Assembly: GCF_026343295.1 (NCBI RefSeq)
Contig: NZ_JAPELY010000006.1
Span: 1-52,694 of the forward strand
Source: Streptomyces sp. NBC_00083
GTDB taxonomy: Bacteria > Actinomycetota > Actinomycetes > Streptomycetales > Streptomycetaceae
Direction: 5' to 3'
DNA: 52,694 nucleotides
Both the position numbers and the translations under genes were made by a program. The notes under the pieces are model-generated. The model saw nothing but the letters and a program-made list of their open reading frames with translations. It was not told the origin of the DNA and did not search any database. Positions 33,504 through 39,736 of the stretch are shown here, piece after piece; within the stretch, counting starts at the first letter, position 1; each line of letters begins with the position of its first letter.

Positions 33504-33593
33504 TCATCGGCGGTTGGCTTCCGACCGCTGGTTCTGCTCTCGGTTCTTCTGCGAGAGCGCCTCGCGTTCGGCGTCGGTGAGGCTGGTGATCAC
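33504..33593 (-). CDS. Possible 29-residue protein
   Basis: GTG at 33593 overlaps the upstream stop by 4 nt (GTGA). The product is VITSLTDAEREALSQKNREQ plus a short polar tail. Helical and charged; function unknown. The coupling is the main support. Confidence 0.4.
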   Translation of the reverse strand: MITSLTDAEREALSQKNREQNQRSEANRR

Positions 33594-33766
33594 GCCGCCA
33601 CCTCCCAACCGGCCTGCGCCAGGGTCAGGTTGAGCAGGAGCGCCAGGGCGACGTCGACGCGGGCGGCGTCCTCGGGCTCGTAGCCCTTGGAGTCGTCCTC
33701 GCGCTCGATGTCGTCGATGACTCCGGCCCGCGGCTGCGCCGTGGTGCGTGTCATGCTGTGCTGCAT
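33590..33766 (-). CDS. Small acidic hypothetical protein (58 residues)
   Basis: ATG at 33766 with TGGAGGA upstream. MQHSMTRTTAQPRAGVIDDI, then EREDDSKGYEPEDAARVDVA and LALLLNLTLAQAGWEVAA. A helical C-terminus and acidic middle. It is upstream of whiB and coupled to the 29-residue frame. Confidence 0.6.
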   Translation of the reverse strand: MQHSMTRTTAQPRAGVIDDIEREDDSKGYEPEDAARVDVALALLLNLTLAQAGWEVAA

Positions 33767-33828
33767 CAGGTCCTCCAGTCAGGTCCTGGACAGCTCCCGG
33801 GCCGCAATCCCAAGGGCTGTCGCGATCA

Positions 33829-33844
33829 CTCCCCAATTGGGGAG
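33829..33844. promoter_or_regulatory. Perfect palindrome CTCCCCAATTGGGGAG (copy 3)
   Basis: A perfect 16-bp palindrome related to those at 11510 and 13248. It lies upstream of the 58-residue gene and just beyond the terminator of the zinc-ribbon gene, so it is positioned as an operator or partition site. Confidence 0.7.
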
Positions 33845-33865
33845 CTGACTGCTTGTACGAGCAGC

Positions 33866-33906
33866 CAAGGCCCCGGCCGCCCCTCTGCGGGGTGGCCGGG
33901 GCCTTG
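33866..33906 (-). terminator. Terminator after the zinc-ribbon gene
   Basis: CAAGGCCCCGGCC (33866-33878) pairs perfectly with GGCCGGGGCCTTG (33894-33906). Confidence 0.85.
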
Positions 33907-33925
33907 GTCGTTCGTCCAGAGCGGA

Positions 33926-34537
33926 TCAGCTCGCGCGGCGCTGGGGGTGCAGCGCCTTGAGCGGGACCGGCGGTGCGCCCAGCGGCGCTTCACCGTCCGG
34001 CAGCTGCGCGCGCCGGGTGTCGGCGTCGCGAACCGCGGACTCGGTCGACGCCCACTTCATCTCGCGCAGCAGCCACAGGGGCCGGCCGTCGCCGGAGTCG
34101 TCGTCCGCCGTCGCCGTCTGCTTCTGCGCGGCGATCTGGCTGACGGCCGGGGCGAGCGCGACCTTCGGCTTGCGCAGCACCGTGGTCTTGCGGCGGTGAA
34201 CGGTCTCCGAGTTGCCGTCCTCGAGGCGCTCCTGCCACTTCTTGACCGTCATGTCGATGGTGACCAGGCGGTTGCTGCCCAGGCGGCAGCGGACGGACGC
34301 GTCCTTGTTCGCGAGGCCGGTGTCGTGCGGTACGACCTTGGGCTTCCGGGTCTGGAGGCCGGTGATCGGCACCCACGTCTTGCAGTCGGGGCAGATCAGC
34401 GACGCGCAGGCCGGGCGCAGGTCGTACTGGTGGGGCTTGAGGGTGGAGATGACGAGCGCCGGGCGGGCGTTGACGGTGCGGGAGCGGGTCCGGCTCCGGC
34501 GGGTGCGGGCGGGGCGCTCAATGGTGGAAGCAGACAT
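33926..34537 (-). CDS. Hypothetical protein with zinc-ribbon half
   Basis: A protein of 203 residues from the ATG at 34537 with GAGGAG upstream. Basic N-terminus (RPARTRRSRTRSRTVNARPA), a LICPDCKTWVPITGLQTRKP segment with one Cys-x2-Cys pair plus a further Cys (RCRLG), then a basic helical region. It may bind DNA or RNA. It heads the minus-strand gene region and is divergent from the GntR regulator, so it may be under that regulator's control. Confidence 0.65.
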   Translation of the reverse strand: MSASTIERPARTRRSRTRSRTVNARPALVISTLKPHQYDLRPACASLICPDCKTWVPITGLQTRKPKVVPHDTGLANKDASVRCRLGSNRLVTIDMTVKKWQERLEDGNSETVHRRKTTVLRKPKVALAPAVSQIAAQKQTATADDDSGDGRPLWLLREMKWASTESAVRDADTRRAQLPDGEAPLGAPPVPLKALHPQRRAS

Positions 34538-34895
34538 CTGAACTCCTCATGGACGGAGTGGCAGGGAGCGCGTCGCGAATGTGCTCTCTGCCCTCCAGGC
34601 CGCACGGCACGAGGCCGGCGTCCCGCAGGACAGACAGCGCACAGCGCTGCGACGTGCACGCAGTTGTCGCGGCCGTCAGGCTCCGGAGGAGTTCGATGGT
34701 GCTCTCACGCCCTCGGATCCCAGCGAGCTGAGGAGGGCTACTCCGGCCGACCCCGAAGGGCGGACGACTACTGCGGTCTTGCTGCTGGTGATGCGCCCAG
34801 ATGTGCAGGAACAACACCGGCTACACCCTGCAAGCGGCTACTCACCGCTCGCTGGTGCATCTCGATAGAACCTCACTATTGGGCCCCGGTCAACC

Positions 34896-34992
34896 TGTCT
34901 AGCTAAGTAGTTTCCATCACCGCACCTGACCTGCGGTTTTATGGAGCCACTTAAACCGTGTCGCGTCTCGGCTTTCGAGAAACAACTAGACA
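34896..34992. promoter_or_regulatory. Inverted TGTCTAG / CTAGACA elements in the divergent promoter region
   Basis: In the 522-bp gap 34538-35059, TGTCTAG (34896-34902) with a nearby GTTTC faces GAAACAACTAGACA (34979-34992). The paired sites flank a lower-GC stretch. They are candidate operators of the GntR/UTRA regulator whose gene starts 70 bp away. The rest of the gap (34538-34860) shows nothing recognisable. Confidence 0.45.
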
Positions 34993-35059
34993 TGCAATGC
35001 TGTGCGGACCGGGCAGCGAGATCCACTGGCTGCCACGACGTGTACGGAGAGGGGGAGCA

Positions 35060-35872
35060 GTGGCCACCAAGCAGAAGGAGCCGGGGAAGGTCGAACGGAT
35101 CGCATCCGAGATCCGGGACAAGATCGAGCGAGGCGCACTCGCACCTGGGTCGCGCCTGCCTGGCGTGCCTCAGCTCCAGAAGGAACACGGCGTCGCCTAC
35201 CAGACCGCGCGCGACATCTACGGACTGCTCGAAGATGAAGGTCTGGTCTTCTCTCGCCGGGGCAAGGGCACCTACGTGTCCCTGGTGATCGGCAAGATCG
35301 TCTCGGATCGCACCCAGCGCTACCTGCCGACGCTGCGAGAGGCCGGCGGAGCCGTTGGAGCCTTCGAGGCTGAGATGCGGTCGATGGGCTTCGAGAACAA
35401 GGACCCGGTCGTCACGATCGCCAAGGACGTGCCGCCGAAGAAGGTCGCTGAGCTCTACGGGATGCACCACCGCGCGAAGACCCTCAAGCGTGAGCGGATC
35501 ATGCGGGTGGGGCTCCCAGGCAACGATGAGGCCCTGGAAGTCGTCCAAGTGGCCACGAGCTGGTTCCCGCCGGACGTCGTTGACGCCTGCCCCGTGCTCG
35601 CGGAGAACAACACGGGCACCGGAGGCAGCAAGTCGCGGATGGCTGAGGCCGGCTTCAGACAGGTGCGGCTGCGCGAGGAGATCGAAGTTCGCTCGCCCAC
35701 TCCGGAAGAGGCCGATGCCCTCGGCATTCCTGTTGAGCGAGCCGTACTGGAGATCACCCACAAGGGACTGACTGCCGAAGGCCGGATCGTAGAGATCTGC
35801 CTGCACGTCCTGCCGCGCTCCAAGTGGCGGTTGGCCTACGAGTGGGTCATCGACACCCCGGGAACCGGCTGA
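35060..35872 (+). CDS. GntR-family regulator with UTRA domain, KorSA-like
   Basis: A protein of 270 residues from the GTG at 35060 (VATKQKEPGKVERIASEIRD), GAGAGGGGG upstream. Winged-helix domain at ~8-75: IRDKIERGALAPGSRLPGVP, then VAYQTARDIYGLLEDEGLV and RRGKGTYVS. The UTRA ligand-binding domain follows (EVVQVATSWFPPDVVDACPV, then LREEIEVRSPTPEEADALGI). In Streptomyces plasmids such HutC/KorSA-type proteins repress transfer genes. It is divergent from the minus-strand region and precedes a stand-alone UTRA gene. Confidence 0.92.
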   Translation: MATKQKEPGKVERIASEIRDKIERGALAPGSRLPGVPQLQKEHGVAYQTARDIYGLLEDEGLVFSRRGKGTYVSLVIGKIVSDRTQRYLPTLREAGGAVGAFEAEMRSMGFENKDPVVTIAKDVPPKKVAELYGMHHRAKTLKRERIMRVGLPGNDEALEVVQVATSWFPPDVVDACPVLAENNTGTGGSKSRMAEAGFRQVRLREEIEVRSPTPEEADALGIPVERAVLEITHKGLTAEGRIVEICLHVLPRSKWRLAYEWVIDTPGTG

Positions 35873-35926
35873 CCAGCACGGAACACACAAACGTCCATCA
35901 AGACACGAGCAAGGAGCATTCAGCAC

Positions 35927-36484
35927 ATGGCTAGCAACCGAATCGACGACAGCGGCGTGGTCCTGCGGGACGCGCGCACCCGGTACACCACCGACCAGCG
36001 AGAGGAGAACGGCGCGCACGGTGCGTTCGACGCCGAACTGCGCCGGTCGGGCCGCGCTCCGCGGACCGAGGTCTCCGTCAGCCGCGCCACGGCGCCGGCG
36101 GATGTCGCTCAGCTCCTGGGCGTCGACGGCGAGGTCGTCGTGCGGGCTCGGGAGATGTTCGATGGTGAGCGCGTCATTCAGCTCGTCACGACGTACATCC
36201 CGGTCGACGTCGCAGAGGCCGCAGGCATCGAGCAGGCGGACACCGGCGTCGGCGGCATCATCAGCCGCATGAAGGAGGCCGGGTTCGACCAGGGCTCCAG
36301 CGCGGTCGAGGATGTCGAACTCCGTCCCGCCACCTCGGAGGAGGCGGCTCGGCTCGGTCTGCCCGAGGGAGCGGACGTGCTGACCATCAACCACATCGGT
36401 GCCGCTGACGGCCGCGTGGTCGAGGTGACCCAGCACGTCCTGGGCAAGGGCTGGAAGCTGCGCTACGCCGCCCCGCTCGCCTGA
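35927..36484 (+). CDS. Stand-alone UTRA-domain protein without DNA-binding domain
   Basis: A protein of 185 residues with AGGAG 10 nt upstream. It aligns with the UTRA half of the upstream regulator: HGAFDAELRRSGRAPRTEVS, then QLVTTYIPVDVAEAAGIEQ and ATSEEAARLGLPEGADVLTI. The winged helix is absent, and the first 25 residues are unrelated linker. It could sense the same ligand and dimerise with the GntR protein as a modulator or decoy. It is co-oriented 54 nt after the regulator. Confidence 0.85.
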   Translation: MASNRIDDSGVVLRDARTRYTTDQREENGAHGAFDAELRRSGRAPRTEVSVSRATAPADVAQLLGVDGEVVVRAREMFDGERVIQLVTTYIPVDVAEAAGIEQADTGVGGIISRMKEAGFDQGSSAVEDVELRPATSEEAARLGLPEGADVLTINHIGAADGRVVEVTQHVLGKGWKLRYAAPLA

Positions 36485-36494
36485 CGAAGCATCC

Positions 36495-36523
36495 CGGGCG
36501 TCCCGGCACAGCCGGGGCGCCCG
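36495..36523 (+). terminator. Hairpin between UTRA gene and the next gene
   Basis: CGGGCGTCCCGG (36495-36506) pairs with CCGGGGCGCCCG (36512-36523) around CACAG. No T-run; may terminate or attenuate. Confidence 0.55.
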
Positions 36524-36563
36524 CCTCGCTGACACCCCTGAGTCCCTGGAGACCGATCCCCAC

Positions 36564-36899
36564 ATGAGCACCGAGAAGCGGCTCAGCGCCCCCGAGCTGG
36601 TGGACGAGATCCGCAGTTCCCTCGCCGTGACGACCGGGTGGATCCCCATGCTCTCGGGCCTGGGCGGTCCGACCGGCGTCTCCGATGAGGCGTCCCTCTC
36701 CGAAGTAGCACAGACCCTGCGCGAGTTCGCCGACGCGCCGACCATGCCCTCCGCCGTGGCGCAGCAGCTGCGCAGGGCCTCCGAGTCGGCAACCGCGGCG
36801 GTCGCGGCAGACGACGTCACGGCATACGGCCACTTGGGAGCGGCGTACGCGTACCTGGTCCAAGCCCGCCGTGTAGCCAGCGACGACGCGACCAGCTGA
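36564..36899 (+). CDS. Hypothetical helical protein (111 residues)
   Basis: ATG at 36564, TGGAG about 12 nt upstream. All-helical (LVDEIRSSLAVTTGWIPMLS, EVAQTLREFADAPTMPSAVA and HLGAAYAYLVQARRVASDDA). No domain recognised. It follows the UTRA gene in the same direction. Confidence 0.6.
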   Translation: MSTEKRLSAPELVDEIRSSLAVTTGWIPMLSGLGGPTGVSDEASLSEVAQTLREFADAPTMPSAVAQQLRRASESATAAVAADDVTAYGHLGAAYAYLVQARRVASDDATS

Positions 36900-37077
36900 T
36901 CCCCAATTCCGAAAGCACCGTGAAGGAGGAGCCGTGAAGAACCCGTTGCGCTCATCTTTCGCGGCTGTCGTACGGGCCTCAGCATGTGCCGTGCGCCTCC
37001 CCCTGGGACGTGGATCGACTCGTGTGAACGGCACACACCGTGCGCCCCTTGAGACGCTGCGCAAAGTGACGACTGGT

Positions 37078-37098
37078 GGTGACATCCGGAATGTCACC
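37078..37098. promoter_or_regulatory. Perfect inverted repeat GGTGACAT-N5-ATGTCACC
   Basis: Eight-base arms flank CCGGA, 128 bp upstream of the XRE/TPR gene, in the otherwise gene-poor gap 36900-37225. AAGTGAC (37064-37070) and TTGTCACC lie on either side. This is a strong operator candidate, possibly for the XRE/TPR protein itself. GTGAC/GTCAC units recur at 48645-48790. Confidence 0.65.
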
Positions 37099-37225
37099 GC
37101 CACTTGTCACCTCCGCGCGATCAAGGGGCCGTGCGATGCTCGGCCGCAGAAGGGCCGGCCTCCGCTCGGGCATCACCCTGTCGGGCAGGCCGCGCCGCTG
37201 GACCGTACGGGGAAGGGGAACGGCG

Positions 37226-38455
37226 ATGGATGAGCGTCCCGACTGGGCACGTCGGATGGTTGAGGAGCGCGCGGCGCGCGACTGGTCTCAGGTCGACGCG
37301 GTCCGCGCACTGATGGTCCGGCTCCCCGACGACCAGGTCGTGAGCGAGCAGGACTTGCTCCGGCAGTGGAAGCGCTGGGAGGCCGGGGACGCGCAGCCGG
37401 TGAAGTACAGGTCCGCCATCGCCCAGACCTTCAACACGACGACCGGCGCGTTCTTCCCCGAGCGCAGCCGCCGTGACGGTCGGGCGGAAATCTTGCAGGT
37501 CAGCGGTATGGACACCGTCGACATCATCGCCCGGCTGCGCGCCTCGGATGTGGATGTCGCGACGCTGGACGCGCTGCGGATCACAGCGGACCGGCTGTGC
37601 TGCGAGTACGCGTACCTGCCCGCCGACCAGTTGCTCCTGGAGGGCAAGGCGTGGCTCGCCCGCGTCGTCGGCCTCCAGCACCAGCGGGTCAGCCTGGCGC
37701 AGCACCGCGAGATCATCGCGCTCGCCGGGAAGCTGTCGCTCCTGGTGGGCTGCGTCGAGTACGACTCCGGCCGCCCCCGCGATGCGGAGGCCACACGCCA
37801 GGCCGCGCTGATGCTCGGTCAGGAGGCCGGGGAGCTGAGCGTGCAGGGCTGGGCGCACGAGATGAGGGCGTGGTTCGCGCTGACCCGGGGCGACTACCGC
37901 GGCGTCATCGCGGCCGCGGAGGCCGGCATCGCCGTGGCGCCGACCGAGAGCGTTGCCGCGCAGCTGTACGCGCAGAAAGCCAAGGCGTGGGCGCGGCTGG
38001 GCGACCGGTCGCAGACCGAAGTCGCGCTCGACAAGGGACGCCAGATCCTCGAACTCCAGCCGTACCCCGAGAACATCGAGAACCATTTCGTGGTCGACCC
38101 CGCGAAATACGACTTCTACCGCATGGACGCGCTTAGGAAGTCGGGCGAGAACCGGCTCGCGGAGCAACTGGCCAATGAGGTCATCCGGGCGGGCACGGAT
38201 TTTGACGGGACGGAACGGTCACCCATGCGGATCGCGGAGGCCCGCGTCACGCTCGGCGTGGTCGCCGCGCGCGAGGGGGACCTGGACACCGCGCTCGCCT
38301 ACGGGGAGCGGGCCTTGACCGGGGAGCGGAAGTCGTTGCCGTCGCTCGCGATGGTGGCCGCCGACCTCGGGCAGGCCCTCCAGACGCACTACGGACACGC
38401 CTCCGAGGCGCAGGAGTTCGTCACCCATCTTCGCGAACTGCGGGGTGGCCAATGA
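37226..38455 (+). CDS. XRE-type regulator with TPR-like C-terminal domain
   Basis: A protein of 409 residues from the ATG at 37226, with GGAAGGGGAA upstream. N-terminal ~70 residues hold a helix-turn-helix (RDWSQVDAVRALMVRLPDDQ, then DLLRQWKRWEAGDAQPVKYR). The rest is a helical array resembling tetratricopeptide repeats (HEMRAWFALTRGDYRGVIAA, QLYAQKAKAWARLGDRSQTE and EARVTLGVVAAREGDLDTAL). This architecture recurs in Streptomyces regulators that respond to peptides or small molecules. It precedes the rep leader, so it may regulate replication. Confidence 0.85.
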   Translation: MDERPDWARRMVEERAARDWSQVDAVRALMVRLPDDQVVSEQDLLRQWKRWEAGDAQPVKYRSAIAQTFNTTTGAFFPERSRRDGRAEILQVSGMDTVDIIARLRASDVDVATLDALRITADRLCCEYAYLPADQLLLEGKAWLARVVGLQHQRVSLAQHREIIALAGKLSLLVGCVEYDSGRPRDAEATRQAALMLGQEAGELSVQGWAHEMRAWFALTRGDYRGVIAAAEAGIAVAPTESVAAQLYAQKAKAWARLGDRSQTEVALDKGRQILELQPYPENIENHFVVDPAKYDFYRMDALRKSGENRLAEQLANEVIRAGTDFDGTERSPMRIAEARVTLGVVAAREGDLDTALAYGERALTGERKSLPSLAMVAADLGQALQTHYGHASEAQEFVTHLRELRGGQ

Positions 38456-38849
38456 GCTTCCCGTTCGGCGGGCAACTTTCCGATTACGTACCGCGTCGCG
38501 GTCTCGGCATTCCGGGCCTCTCGGACTCTGCACGAATTCGCCCCGCAAATATGTCGGGTCGTGCAGTTAGGCTGTGCCCAGCAGTGATCCAAAACGACGA
38601 GCACCCCGCGACCGGGCCTGGTCTACGGGGTGGCTCGAACGGGGCAACGCTCCGTTGGCGACGCACCTGGAATGGAGGTGATCGCGGGATGAAGGCTACC
38701 CGCACGCGCGGAACTACACGCGCCGCTACGCCGTTGATCTTCTGCGATCACGCCATCCGGACTGCGTCCGCGCATGCTGACGCCAGCCTCCGTGTTCAGG
38801 GGGTTGGGATGACCTAGCCGGCCATCAGCCGCGCGCGCCAACAGAAGGT

Positions 38850-39074
38850 GGACTCGCAATCCCCTTCGGCCTCGCGCGGCCCGTCTACCGCCTGGATTCG
38901 CAACCCAGGTCGGTCGCTCAGATCTCGGTTCGCAGCCGACTCTGAGCCGCGGCTTATCAAGCCGCTGCATTCCCACCGGCCCCTCATCAGGGCCGCCATT
39001 GCAAGACCCGCGGGCCCCCAGCAAGGGGCTTCGCGGCTCCGTCGGTTTCGAGGCCCCAGCAAGGGCTTCGAAAC
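38850..39074 (+). ncRNA. Candidate structured leader RNA: run of small hairpins
   Basis: Consecutive hairpins: GGACTCGCAATCC (38850-38862), CCTGGATTCGCAACCCAGG (38891-38909), TCGGTTCGCAGCCGA (38925-38939), GCGGCTTATCAAGCCGC (38949-38965), GGCCC/GGGCC (38978-38994) and GTTTCGAGGCCCC/GGGCTTCGAAAC (39044-39074). The first three share a TCGCA loop like a tRNA T-arm. AACGAAAGGAG follows at 39091. The leader may control rep; strand is inferred. Confidence 0.35.
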
Positions 39075-39560
39075 ACCAGTTCGAAAACCCGCAACGAAAG
39101 GAGATCCGCCGCTGGCCTTCGTACTCAGCCCGCTCCTCACGGAGGGGGCTCCCACACATCCACACGAACCACCGAGTCGCGCTCCCGGCAGGGGGCCCGT
39201 CTGCGTTGATCCATATGAAGGCTGGTATCGCCATAGTGCACGAGCACCGCAGGTCTTGTCAGGTCGACCACGACCAGGCCAGTACCCCCTCTGGGGTGAT
39301 TGCCGCAGGTTGTGGTGTCCCCTCTGACGGGATTGTGACGTACATCACACCCCTCGACTGTCACACGGATGCCGCCGGGTCGGCGGTCCGCCCGGCCTCG
39401 GGAGTCCCGGAAACGAGGTCGGCCGCCGCGCTGATCCACCCCGCCCGGGACGTCATCCACAACTTCGTCGACGACGTCCTCGAGGGGGCCGTCCCGTGTG
39501 GCGGGACGGGTTCGAAGGTTGTTGCCCGCCGTGCGGGAGCGATGGGGGTGATCGGGGCTC

Positions 39561-39580
39561 ACCGGACTCTGTCCACAGGG
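39561..39580. repeat. 20-bp repeat with DnaA-box-like CTGTCCACA, upstream of rep
   Basis: Identical to 6189-6208 (CCGGACTCTGTCCACAGGGC). It lies 150 bp before the rep start. Related CTGTCCACAG occurs at 43642-43651 inside tap, and a perfect TTGTCCACA at 47124. Confidence 0.65.
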
Positions 39581-39670
39581 CTCCCGTTGCAGGCTCGGCG
39601 GGTGGATCACGAAACAGCAGTTCCGGCGGCTCCGGGCGGGGGTGTCCGCTTTGGCGCATACACCAGCCTG

Positions 39671-39736
39671 ATGACGACACAGACGACCTCGGTCCTCGCG
39701 ATGACCGCCGCTCCGGTCGTGGCGGTGGGCCGATGA
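39671..39736 (+). CDS. Possible 21-residue leader peptide coupled to rep
   Basis: ATG at 39671 encodes MTTQTTSVLAMTAAPVVAVG plus Arg; its TGA overlaps the rep ATG by 4 nt (ATGA). No clear ribosome site. If translated it would couple rep expression to ribosome passage. A longer in-frame start at 39215 also exists. Confidence 0.35.
   Translation: MTTQTTSVLAMTAAPVVAVGR

Larger units (their letters stand above)
38456..39670. other. 1.2-kb gene-poor leader upstream of rep
   Basis: No convincing gene was found. A few short frames look partly coding: VPSSDPKRRAPRDRAWSTGW..LEWR at 38574-38681, and past its TGA the same frame continues EGYPHARNYTRRYAVDLLRS, so a decayed gene is possible. The centre (38850-39074) is densely folded. 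A DnaA-box-like repeat lies at 39561-39580. An ATG frame from 39215 runs into the rep start, but its codon use is not convincing. Confidence 0.5.

Noticed and set aside
36934..37233. GTG frame with a strong GGAGGA upstream (99 codons)
   Set aside because: The ribosome site is good, but codon use is poor and the frame runs through the palindromic operator into the next gene. A short leader peptide remains possible.
38452..38817. ATG frame overlapping the XRE/TPR stop (ATGA)
   Set aside because: Composition and codon use do not look coding, and the product contains no recognisable pattern.
38850..39074. tRNA genes suggested by TTCG loops
   Set aside because: The T-arm-like hairpins lack acceptor, D and anticodon arms in proper order.
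39215..39736. 173-codon frame ending in an ATGA overlap with rep
   Set aside because: Third-position bias is weak and there is no ribosome site at 39215. Only the last 21 codons are listed, as a low-confidence leader.
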